Shown here piece by piece: positions 49,087-54,973 of a stretch of 54,973 nt of DNA (positions are counted from its first letter, which is position 1; each line of letters begins with the position of its first letter). Source of the stretch: a virus; the IMG/VR virus record IMGVR_UViG_3300042691_039569, positions 1-54,973 of that record. One strand, written 5' to 3'. The notes beneath the pieces were generated by a model, which was given only the letters and a program-made list of their open reading frames with translations, searched no databases and was not told where the DNA came from. A program made the translations under genes and the position numbers.

Positions 49087-49670
49087 ACAATGACTTTACG
49101 AGAGGCAACATGAATATCCATAGTCATATTCAAAAAGATATTCTCTGCCTTTTGCATAAACTCTAAAGCTTTAATTTCATCTAGGTTAGTAGAGTAAGCA
49201 AAAGAAGGAGCTTTAGGTCCTGCATCAATATTGATACCAGTGTGAATCAATACACAATCATTCTTACGAGCTGCAATAGACACAGAACACTTTTTATGTT
49301 CTTCTCCATCTATAATCATAATATCATCTCCATCCACGTAACCGGGGTTGTCCAGATACTCCGAACAAAGTAAAGAACCTAATTGCGCATTGAAAAGTCG
49401 TTGAAAGCAAATTCCTCCAAACAGATCTACTTTAGGAATTTCCATAATAAAATTCATAGCCATATCGGAATAGATATAATCTTTATTAATAGAGTCTTCT
49501 AAATCGATAAGATTATCAGTAACAAGCATGGGTGCCAGAAAAGAAATAATATCTCCAGTGGATGTTACTGATTTCTTGAGGAATTTATAGCCGAAAGGTT
49601 CGTGAATAATTTTTCCACAATAGTAATCAGATCCCGATGCTTCTTTTAGTTGTTGTCTATTTATAATCAT
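49083..49670 (-). CDS. DUF366-like protein
   Basis: 195 aa. ICFQRLFNAQLGSLLCSEYL, GDDIMIIDGEEHKKCSVSIA, then CVLIHTGINIDAGPKAPS and HVASRKVIV follow the layout I recall for DUF366, a family of unknown function in archaea and some phages. No textbook catalytic motif is visible, but the conserved Arg, His and Asp residues suggest an enzyme. It shares an operon with QueC and a class II amidotransferase, so a role in deazaguanine chemistry is a fair guess. A TATAAT box lies 8 nt before the start. Confidence 0.6.
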   Translation of the reverse strand: MIINRQQLKEASGSDYYCGKIIHEPFGYKFLKKSVTSTGDIISFLAPMLVTDNLIDLEDSINKDYIYSDMAMNFIMEIPKVDLFGGICFQRLFNAQLGSLLCSEYLDNPGYVDGDDIMIIDGEEHKKCSVSIAARKNDCVLIHTGINIDAGPKAPSFAYSTNLDEIKALEFMQKAENIFLNMTMDIHVASRKVIV

Positions 49671-49678
49671 AAAGCTGT

Positions 49679-49684
49679 ATTATA
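49679..49684 (-). promoter_or_regulatory. Consensus -10 box upstream of the DUF366-like gene
   Basis: TATAAT on the minus strand, 8 nt before ATG 49670. No good -35 box at the usual distance. Confidence 0.4.
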
Positions 49685-49688
49685 CAAT

Positions 49689-50369
49689 TTATTTTCCGTA
49701 AATCTCCTTAAATTTTTTATTTGATTCTTCCCATTCTGAGGTCAACATAGAATCTCCCAACCCGTAATGAAGAACTTTAATAGGCAGGATCCCTACTTTA
49801 ACTTTTTTTTCATTAGCTTTTAAACAAAATGACATATCATAATGATGCCATTCAAATTGTTCATCAAAGTAAAGATCATTGTCTACTAGGTCTTTGACTT
49901 TACAAGCTACAAACAACCCATCTACAATCAATGCTCGAGATTGTGTGGGTCCGAATATAGTCGTCCAAGTTTGATTGTCTTTATTAACATGAGCTACTTC
50001 TCCTACAAAATCTTCTCTACCTGTAGACGCTAAATGCCAAGCCATCTTATCTGCTTTCTTATTAAAAGATTTAGTTCCTGCCAATCCTGTAATAGAATAA
50101 GGGCTAGACATTAATTTCTCATAAAGAAATATATCTTCTAATACCACATCATCATGTACAAATAAAACTATCTTGTCTAGGTTATTTGGGTCTTTTAGAA
50201 TTTCATTATAACACAACCCTAATCCCTTTTTATTATCTTTAAAAAGGTGAAAGTTGATATTAGAATTACTTTCGTATTGTTTTTTTAAGCTTAAAGAAAT
50301 CGGTTTTTGTTCAAATTCTTTATCTGTTTTGGCTTGAGTGCAAATAACAATTAATAGTTTATTAATCAT
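49689..50369 (-). CDS. Glycosyltransferase, GT2-like (StrF-type)
   Basis: 226 aa. IVLFVHDDVVLEDIFLYEKL (68-87) contains a DxD-like HDD; VDGLFVACKVKDLVDNDLYF then EQFEWHHYDMSFCLKANEK matches the acceptor-side block of the Glyco_tranf_2_5 (StrF-like) family. It should move a sugar from a nucleotide-sugar donor. The acceptor is unknown; DNA base, virion protein and host glycan are all possible. It lies in the operon directly after the amidotransferase gene (ATGA overlap). Confidence 0.8.
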   Translation of the reverse strand: MINKLLIVICTQAKTDKEFEQKPISLSLKKQYESNSNINFHLFKDNKKGLGLCYNEILKDPNNLDKIVLFVHDDVVLEDIFLYEKLMSSPYSITGLAGTKSFNKKADKMAWHLASTGREDFVGEVAHVNKDNQTWTTIFGPTQSRALIVDGLFVACKVKDLVDNDLYFDEQFEWHHYDMSFCLKANEKKVKVGILPIKVLHYGLGDSMLTSEWEESNKKFKEIYGK

Positions 50370-50995
50370 AGAAGAAAGTAAGGATTGTCATAAGGGAAGG
50401 TTCCAATTTGTTTAAAATTTAAACCAGTAAATTCATAAATGATACCATCTTCTTCTATCTGATGAGATCCTTCAAACGACATAGAACTAAAAGAATCTTG
50501 ATCCATGTGCAGAGAAGAACCAGCTTTGACTATATAAAGCTTTTCTGTATCGTAAATCCAAGACGTTAAAAGTCCTTTGTAATTAGAATAGGTCTTAGCG
50601 ATGTCGCCTTTACTAGCATGAAGATGATAGGGAATAATAGAAGAATCTACATCAAACTCCTTATGAATACTAAAGTCTGTAAAGTTTTGTATAATACCAT
50701 TATGAGCTACGAAATAAAACCCAAAGTTGAACGGATGTGTGGTATTATAATTGAAAGAAGGATCTTTGGAATTGGTAGGAGCGCGAGAATGAAAAAGATA
50801 GTATATGGGAAATTCTTCTAAAGACTTTAATTCTTCTTTCAATCCTTCTAAAGTAAAGGGAGATTCTTGTTTGGAAAGATGAAAATGATTCTGAGTGAAT
50901 ACTAAAACACCAGAAGCAAAAGATCCTCTATCTAAACCTTGAGTATAAAGTTGATAGGCTTTTTCTAAAGAAGGAGCACCACAGATATTACACAT
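50366..50995 (-). CDS. Class II glutamine amidotransferase (Ntn-type)
   Basis: 209 aa. Begins MCNICG; Cys2 becomes the N-terminal nucleophile after Met removal. LFHSRAPT (67-74), HPF (87-89) and AHNGIIQN (97-104) are the class II amidotransferase motifs that bind glutamine and line the active site. It releases ammonia from glutamine for a partner enzyme. It lies 4 nt after queC, and no synthase domain is attached, so QueC is the natural partner (compare Gat-QueC fusions). A glucosamine-type sugar synthase is the alternative partner but none is seen here. Confidence 0.8.
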   Translation of the reverse strand: MCNICGAPSLEKAYQLYTQGLDRGSFASGVLVFTQNHFHLSKQESPFTLEGLKEELKSLEEFPIYYLFHSRAPTNSKDPSFNYNTTHPFNFGFYFVAHNGIIQNFTDFSIHKEFDVDSSIIPYHLHASKGDIAKTYSNYKGLLTSWIYDTEKLYIVKAGSSLHMDQDSFSSMSFEGSHQIEEDGIIYEFTGLNFKQIGTFPYDNPYFLL

Positions 50996-50999
50996 GAAT

Positions 51000-51725
51000 T
51001 TATAATGGAGTACAATTAAATTTTCGCCACGGTATTTCTTTTAAATAGAGAAGAGGGTCTACTTTTTTACACTCAACAAAGCCTTGAAGTCTCGCCGAAC
51101 ATGCAGGACAACTTCCACAACTTAAATCTTTTCCTTCATAGCAAGTCCAAGTCTTTTCAAATTGAACTCCTAAAGAAATTCCATATTCAATAATTTCTTT
51201 CTTCGACATCTTAACTAGAGGAGCTTGTATTTGGACTTTGTGAAGTCGATTATAAGCCAAACAATCATTCAGACTGTTTCTAAATTGAGAAGTTCCATCC
51301 CAATGACCACTCGTATCATCTACTAAAGCCGCCCCGTAAAAGACATCAGAGCATCCATTAGCTTCTGCATAAGAAGCCGCAATAGACAACATGATCATAT
51401 TACGATTAGGGACGTGAGCTTTATTTTGAGCTTCTCCGATAACGTCTTTCATTTGAGGGACGTTAATATCTTTATTGGTTAAAGCGGATGTAGGAGCTAA
51501 TTGAGAAAGAAATTTCAAATCCACTACCACGTGTTGTTTAATGGAACTACCTTCTCCTACTCCCAAATTGGTAGTGTACTCTAGAGCTTTGTCAATTTCT
51601 TTACGATGTCTCTGATTGTAATCGTAAGTTAAACAATAGATTTCTTCGTATTCTTTTAAACAATGATGAAGAACTACTGTTGAATCCATTCCTGAACTAA
51701 AAATTACTACACATTTTTTACTCAT
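51000..51725 (-). CDS. queC: 7-cyano-7-deazaguanine (preQ0) synthase QueC-like
   Basis: 241 aa, usual QueC size. The PP-loop is IFSSGMDST (8-16, SGGxDS in most); LTYDYNQRHRKE (32-43), HVPNRN (104-109) and a Cys4 zinc site (C195, C203, C206, C209) in TCYEGKDLSCGSCPACSARL are all present. QueC converts 7-carboxy-7-deazaguanine to preQ0 using ATP and ammonia. One canonical block, DYSGYPDCR, reads DTSGHWDGT here (137-145). FolE, QueD and QueE are not in the window. First gene of the operon. May serve DNA or tRNA modification. Confidence 0.85.
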   Translation of the reverse strand: MSKKCVVIFSSGMDSTVVLHHCLKEYEEIYCLTYDYNQRHRKEIDKALEYTTNLGVGEGSSIKQHVVVDLKFLSQLAPTSALTNKDINVPQMKDVIGEAQNKAHVPNRNMIMLSIAASYAEANGCSDVFYGAALVDDTSGHWDGTSQFRNSLNDCLAYNRLHKVQIQAPLVKMSKKEIIEYGISLGVQFEKTWTCYEGKDLSCGSCPACSARLQGFVECKKVDPLLYLKEIPWRKFNCTPL

Positions 51726-51771
51726 TATTGATAATAATATAAACCATTTTCATTATAATTCACCCAAATAC

Positions 51772-51779
51772 CTTAAATA
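51772..51779 (+). promoter_or_regulatory. Late promoter motif (CTTAAATA)
   Basis: Plus strand, 9 nt before ATG 51789. Confidence 0.65.
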
Positions 51780-51788
51780 ATATAACCT

Positions 51789-52172
51789 ATGGTATTCAAA
51801 GACTCCACTCTTCTTCAAGAAGCTTACATTTCGGCAGTTCAAAAAACAGTTAATGTTCCTTCCAGTACTCCTCAATTAGACGCTGAAGTTAATCCTTCCT
51901 CAGAACCTATGACTATTGCTATTGGGGGCCAACCATCACCTGATGAAGGATGTGGTTGTGGTGGAGCTGAAGAAGAGGGTGAAGAAAATTATATGGCTAT
52001 GGCTAATTTGTTTTCACTTTTTAGTAATGCTAAAAAATTACACAGTTACACTATAGGAGGCATCAAGTTAGATCCTTGGATGCAACAGAAGATTGCCGTT
52101 TGTGCAGACAACCTAGAAGCTGTAGCTAGATCTATTAACTATGATGCCGCCAAAGCCGGCATGTGTGATTAA
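51789..52172 (+). CDS. Small late protein with Cys/Gly/Glu-rich middle (127 aa)
   Basis: 127 aa. A helical start (STLLQEAYISAVQKT) is followed by a Ser/Pro linker, then DEGCGCGGAEEEGEE (about 57-71), then a helical C-terminal half (LDPWMQQKIAVCADNLEAVA). The CGCGG motif could bind a metal. The strong late motif and separate transcription suggest a virion or assembly protein. No family recognised. Confidence 0.65.
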   Translation: MVFKDSTLLQEAYISAVQKTVNVPSSTPQLDAEVNPSSEPMTIAIGGQPSPDEGCGCGGAEEEGEENYMAMANLFSLFSNAKKLHSYTIGGIKLDPWMQQKIAVCADNLEAVARSINYDAAKAGMCD

Positions 52173-52375
52173 TTGATTGAGTCGTCTGCAGGAATGAAAT
52201 AACGATTCCCGGCAGAGATACTTTGTTCATACACATCATGAAGCTGAGAGGCTAGATTACGATCTACCTTCATCATAAGCTCCAACAACTTAAAAGAGGA
52301 AGAGGAAATCCCATTCACATCTTTTAGGGTTTCAGCGATGTATTGTTTGACGAGTTCTTGTGCTTCTGTATTCAT
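52169..52375 (-). CDS. Small helical hypothetical protein (68 aa)
   Basis: 68 aa, convergent with the preceding gene by a 4-nt overlap. Helical (EAQELVKQYIAETLKDVNGI, SSSFKLLELMMKVDRNLASQ). No family recognised. Confidence 0.6.
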   Translation of the reverse strand: MNTEAQELVKQYIAETLKDVNGISSSSFKLLELMMKVDRNLASQLHDVYEQSISAGNRYFIPADDSIN

Positions 52376-52380
52376 TTTTT

Positions 52381-52554
52381 TTAACTGTTAATAATGTCTT
52401 CTAGTTCTTGTTTAATTTCTTTTTCTGTTTTTAGGCGATAATTGCCGTTTTTCATTTTAACAACCATTCCTTCTTTTTCAAGATAATTTAGGTGATGTTG
52501 CACTGCTTCGATCTTTTGATCTTCTGTTAGGCTGAGGTATTCTTTGTCACTCAT
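52381..52554 (-). CDS. Small hypothetical protein, possible winged-helix (57 aa)
   Basis: 57 aa from ATG 52554 to TAA 52381. EDQKIEAVQHHLNYLEKEGM then VVKMKNGNYRLKTEKEIKQE reads like the helix-wing part of a small winged-helix DNA-binding protein. Lies 5 nt from the next gene in a minus-strand run of small genes. Confidence 0.55.
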   Translation of the reverse strand: MSDKEYLSLTEDQKIEAVQHHLNYLEKEGMVVKMKNGNYRLKTEKEIKQELEDIINS

Positions 52555-52555
52555 T

Positions 52556-52720
52556 TTATTTATAACTAATATAACGATAGGTTTGTTTTTGGCACTCCAA
52601 TTGATCCAACCAACTACAATTACTAAACCATACCATATTATGGCCGAGTAATGAGGTTTGTTGTTTATTAAATCGAAGATCTTCTTTCAAAGCTTCGATT
52701 ACTTTCTTTACTATTTTCAT
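52556..52720 (-). CDS. Small hypothetical protein with duplicated start region (54 aa)
   Basis: 54 aa from ATG 52720. Two further in-frame ATGs lie 12 and about 78 nt upstream. Because ATGAAACAAACC is tandemly repeated, the start is ambiguous. Basic N-terminal helix, then a Trp/Cys-rich end (HNMVWFSNCSWLDQLECQKQ). No family recognised. Confidence 0.45.
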   Translation of the reverse strand: MKIVKKVIEALKEDLRFNKQQTSLLGHNMVWFSNCSWLDQLECQKQTYRYISYK

Positions 52721-52741
52721 GGTTTGTTTCATGGTTTGTTT
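52718..52741. repeat. 12-bp tandem duplication at a start codon
   Basis: CATGGTTTGTTT occurs twice in exact tandem (52718-52729, 52730-52741), giving MKQTMKQT when read on the minus strand. Confidence 0.6.
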
Positions 52742-52783
52742 GGTGATTATGAATATTTTGATAAAAAACTCACGCTCTTTTGT

Positions 52784-52791
52784 ATTAAATA
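52784..52791 (+). promoter_or_regulatory. Late promoter motif (ATTAAATA)
   Basis: Plus strand, 5 nt before ATG 52797. Confidence 0.5.
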
Positions 52792-52796
52792 TAATC

Positions 52797-52997
52797 ATGG
52801 CGACTCTTATTCCTATTTTGTCTACTACTCCCGGTTCTCAGTTGAGTTACAATCCTTCTATGGCTGAAACTTTTTCTTGGGTACCCATTGCGGCTTCTGG
52901 TAGGCCTTTATTTGCCCAAGCAGTATACCCGATTAACATGCAAGAACAACTGACTACCATCACTAATGTTCTTTGTGCCATCTTAGCTAAACCTTAA
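52797..52997 (+). CDS. Small late protein (66 aa)
   Basis: 66 aa from ATG 52797. Begins MATLIPILSTTPGSQLSYNP; rich in Pro, Ser, Thr and Ala with no charged clusters, as in small decoration or head-completion proteins. Ends with a hydrophobic helix (TTITNVLCAILAKP). The late motif supports a virion role. Converges with the next gene, overlapping 15 nt. Confidence 0.55.
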   Translation: MATLIPILSTTPGSQLSYNPSMAETFSWVPIAASGRPLFAQAVYPINMQEQLTTITNVLCAILAKP

Positions 52998-53519
52998 AAG
53001 GTTCTCTCCTGCGGTAATAAAGTCTTTAACCTCCTCATCTATAATAGGTTGTCCATTATGAACAATATTGACAACTTCTTTATAAATTTTAAAGGCATGC
53101 TTCTCAAAAATAGCATTGGCTTGTTCGTACCCTAAAGCTTCGTACCAGCATTGTGCTTGAGGGAATTGTGGAGCAGCATGAAAGATGCACCCATTATGGA
53201 AATTTCCCAACCAACACAAAAGAAAAAGGCCTCCTTTGATTTCCTTTTCTTTAATCATAAACTCCCAAAAAACTGCTCTCTCTTCTGGAGCTTTACCAGC
53301 ATAACGATTCAATTTGGTCAAATATTGACCATCCAAAAAAACAATAGAACGGCCTTTAGAAGTCACATAATTTTTTAGGACCTCTACATTAGAATCATCC
53401 ATATAAGCTTTACGAATAGTTGGGAATTTAACTTTATTCTTTCTCATAGCAAAGAAAGAAGAATTACTAAGGGGTTGGCGATTCATAGAGACTCGTTTAT
53501 CTTTTCGGTTATCAATCAT
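52983..53519 (-). CDS. Hypothetical protein (178 aa)
   Basis: 178 aa. An N-terminal basic segment (DNRKDKRVSMNRQPL) is followed by an alpha/beta domain with Trp/Cys-rich LFLLCWLGNFHNGCIFHAAP and a helical end. No family recognised. An internal ATG (MNRQPL) is a possible alternative start. Confidence 0.65.
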   Translation of the reverse strand: MIDNRKDKRVSMNRQPLSNSSFFAMRKNKVKFPTIRKAYMDDSNVEVLKNYVTSKGRSIVFLDGQYLTKLNRYAGKAPEERAVFWEFMIKEKEIKGGLFLLCWLGNFHNGCIFHAAPQFPQAQCWYEALGYEQANAIFEKHAFKIYKEVVNIVHNGQPIIDEEVKDFITAGENLLRFS

Positions 53520-53546
53520 GAGATGAAAGATAGAGAAATTTAAAAT

Positions 53547-54119
53547 TTAGTCAAGCCCCAAAGTCCTTTTTCGATCAGGCATGGTAAAAATTTCTGAACT
53601 ATTCAGACAATTTTGTTTCCAACGAACTACGCAATTCTTAATATCCTTTTTAAGAATTTGGGAAGCGAACCCCAATATTCTAAGATTAGGCCAAGCTTCT
53701 GGTCGAATAGCTAAAACATAATCTAAAGCCATATCAATAGTCTTTCCTGACATCACTAAAGCAATAATAGCTATTGCGGTAGACCTTGAGATACCCGCAA
53801 AGCAATTGATTCCTACATTGTGAGGTTTATCATCTTCTACAATAGGTTTGAGAAAAGAAATGATGTTTTCAATGTGGTGCAATTGTGGTCCTCCAGTTTC
53901 TAAATGTTTCCACTTATGACCATCTTCGTCAGACCAATCATAAAAAAATTGAGAACAGTATTGAACTCCTTTATTGCTAAAATTGGTCCTCATTCTATTA
54001 ATCTTTCTGGTGTCGTCCACATCTACTGTAGAGATCCACACGTCATAATTTTTATTAGTAGAATTAAAAGAATACTTTTCAGCTTCTGAAAGGTCAGTGA
54101 CTATAATTTCATTAATCAT
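53547..54119 (-). CDS. Dual-specificity protein phosphatase-like
   Basis: 190 aa. INCFAGISRSTAIAIIALVM contains CFAGISRS (106-113), the CX5R P-loop of cysteine-dependent phosphatases (C106, R112). The usual His before the Cys is Asn here. The upstream Asp-rich segment YDWSDEDGHKW could hold the general acid. The C-terminal ~30 residues are basic with NCLNSSEIF. It may dephosphorylate a host protein or nucleotide. Minus-strand run with three small genes upstream. Confidence 0.75.
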   Translation of the reverse strand: MINEIIVTDLSEAEKYSFNSTNKNYDVWISTVDVDDTRKINRMRTNFSNKGVQYCSQFFYDWSDEDGHKWKHLETGGPQLHHIENIISFLKPIVEDDKPHNVGINCFAGISRSTAIAIIALVMSGKTIDMALDYVLAIRPEAWPNLRILGFASQILKKDIKNCVVRWKQNCLNSSEIFTMPDRKRTLGLD

Positions 54120-54319
54120 TTTACATTAACTGTAGCTTGTTCTTTGGTGTAAAATTGGTGATAGTGGGTATCAAAATAATCACCGATATTAAATTTGTTC
54201 CAAGTTTTTTTGTCTACCTCTTTAATTAAAGTTCCTTTAAGATCTTCGTCACCAAACAGATAAAAATAAAAAACAGAAAAAACCCAAAAACCTCTTTTAA
54301 CTTTAAAAACTATTCTCAC
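54116..54319 (-). CDS. Small hypothetical protein (67 aa)
   Basis: 67 aa from GTG 54319, which overlaps the preceding stop as GTGA. Aromatic N-terminal segment (GFWVFSVFYFYLFGDEDL) and a C-terminal NKFNIGDYFDTHYHQF. No family recognised. Confidence 0.55.
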   Translation of the reverse strand: MRIVFKVKRGFWVFSVFYFYLFGDEDLKGTLIKEVDKKTWNKFNIGDYFDTHYHQFYTKEQATVNVK

Positions 54320-54588
54320 GAATTAGCTTCTTTCCAACCCCACATAAGGTCAAAGTAAGCCCATTCTTTTTCTGCTTGGTGTTTTTTGAGGTTTAAATCT
54401 TTTTTAATTTCCATAGTGAACCACTTTTTAAACTCATCAGATTGTTCTTTGGTCCAAGTCTTTTGTAAATACCAATCTTGTCTTTTTGAAAATTCTTTAT
54501 CCCAACTTTCAAATCCTACAGATTGAAAGAGTTTATTAAAGGCTTTATCGAGAAAGTCTGTGTTTGATAGTTTTTGTTTTTTACTCAT
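54316..54588 (-). CDS. Small hypothetical protein (90 aa)
   Basis: 90 aa from ATG 54588, preferred over a TTG at 54594; the ATG overlaps the stop of the gene before it. Lys/Trp-rich helices (DWYLQKTWTKEQSDEFKKWF, EKEWAYFDLMWGWKEA). No family recognised. Confidence 0.6.
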   Translation of the reverse strand: MSKKQKLSNTDFLDKAFNKLFQSVGFESWDKEFSKRQDWYLQKTWTKEQSDEFKKWFTMEIKKDLNLKKHQAEKEWAYFDLMWGWKEANS

Positions 54589-54772
54589 TTTCAAATAATG
54601 ATAAGGTTTCTAGAATTTGTTCTTTTTGTATTTTTAAAAGAGTTCTTCCGTATTGTGTAATCGCTTTTCTAGCGTAGTCGTCTAATTTATTTAGACACCC
54701 ATCAGCAGAAAGACCACTCCTATAAAAGGCATAATCTTCCATATCTTCAAGAGTTAGTTTGTTTTTTTGCAT
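54581..54772 (-). CDS. Small hypothetical protein (63 aa)
   Basis: 63 aa, helical (LTLEDMEDYAFYRSGLSADG, YARKAITQYGRTLLKIQKEQ). Its start overlaps the end of the edge gene by 26 nt. No family recognised. Confidence 0.55.
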   Translation of the reverse strand: MQKNKLTLEDMEDYAFYRSGLSADGCLNKLDDYARKAITQYGRTLLKIQKEQILETLSLFENE

Positions 54773-54973
54773 CCTTTTCCTTCCAATAAGCTTCGGTTGA
54801 TTCGCTGCAAGCTACATAGCCATCTTTTCTGGCTTGTTCATAACATAATGTTCTATACCAACCACCTCGCTTGCAAGGTTCACCATGCTCGCCTGTAACC
54901 TCGCATGTATAGGCTGATTTTCTTTCTGCTTCTGAAATAATGTCATCAATAATATCATTTTGAATATTATCTG
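54747..54973 (-). CDS. C-terminal part of a phage protein with ribbon-like Cys pairs
   Basis: Open to the right edge; about 74 residues are visible, ending at TGA 54747. DDIISEAERKSAYTCEVTGE then EPCKRGGWYRTLCYEQARKD resembles the zinc-ribbon-like tail common in uncharacterised phage proteins (often CEVCG...RGGW..TLC), here with one Cys of the first pair replaced by Thr or Gly. The 5' end is outside the window. Confidence 0.55.
   Translation of the reverse strand, partial: DNIQNDIIDDIISEAERKSAYTCEVTGEHGEPCKRGGWYRTLCYEQARKDGYVACSESTEAYWKEKDAKKQTNS

Noticed and set aside
50366-50995. Amidotransferase as part of a glucosamine synthase (GlmS-like)
   Set aside because: No isomerase domain or gene nearby; QueC is 4 nt away. 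Kept as a minor alternative.
1-54973. tRNA genes
   Set aside because: No cloverleaf with a recognisable T-arm and acceptor stem was found by eye; a tRNA scan would be needed to exclude them.

Overview
This window is a gene-dense, AT-rich stretch (about two-thirds A+T by eye) of a T4-like contractile-tailed bacteriophage. The diagnostic genes are a gp20-type portal, a gp15-type tail sheath stabiliser, a gp62-type clamp-loader small subunit, an RNase H/FEN-type 5' exonuclease, a GroES-like co-chaperonin in the role of gp31, PhoH, ThyX, dCMP deaminase and a late-promoter motif of the T4 type (N-T-A-A-A-T-A family). I see no tRNA, CRISPR array, integrase or reverse transcriptase. The host cannot be named from the sequence; early promoters look like ordinary sigma70 promoters (TTGACA/TATAAT type), and Shine-Dalgarno sequences are mostly missing.

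Layout. 1-5.3 kb: mainly plus-strand small genes, with a free-standing Vsr-like homing endonuclease, phoH (minus) and a late PD-(D/E)XK-like protein. 5.3-8.2 kb: minus-strand lysis cassette (pesticin-like muramidase, holin-like membrane proteins, a membrane-anchored GAF-like protein). 8.2-12.1 kb: small plus-strand genes from early promoters, plus the minus-strand exonuclease. 12.1-35.0 kb: a minus-strand late block of about 23 kb coding for tail fibres and very large virion proteins (1741, 1364 and about 821 aa) made of fibre-stalk repeats, PKD/Ig-like domains, NHL-type beta-propellers, a LamG domain and an autotransporter-type repeat protein. 35.0-43.6 kb: minus-strand portal, structural proteins, sheath stabiliser, ThyX and an HExxH protein. 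43.6-47.0 kb: plus-strand early operon ending in two zinc deaminases. 47.0-51.7 kb: minus-strand operon QueC, class II glutamine amidotransferase, glycosyltransferase, DUF366-like protein, gp62-like protein, GroES-like protein and three small proteins. 51.7-55.0 kb: two short late plus-strand genes and a minus-strand run of small genes with a dual-specificity phosphatase.

How the genes fit together. dCMP deaminase and ThyX would supply dTMP to an AT-rich genome; gp62, the exonuclease and PhoH belong to replication and nucleic-acid metabolism; the GroES-like protein would help capsid folding. QueC beside a separate class II amidotransferase looks like a split version of the fused Gat-QueC protein of deazaguanine-modified phages, and it sits in one operon with a glycosyltransferase and a DUF366-like protein. 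This is the best candidate for an undescribed system here: 7-deazaguanine (possibly further decorated) DNA modification.

Two regulatory patterns stand out. About twenty genes have a T4-type late motif, nearly all ending only 5-12 nt before the start codon, and several early promoters have a -10 box ending 5-11 nt before the start. Taken together this suggests that many transcripts of this phage are leaderless or nearly so. Several early and late promoters also interlock physically in divergent gaps (2200-2215, 9973-10001, 43643-43659).
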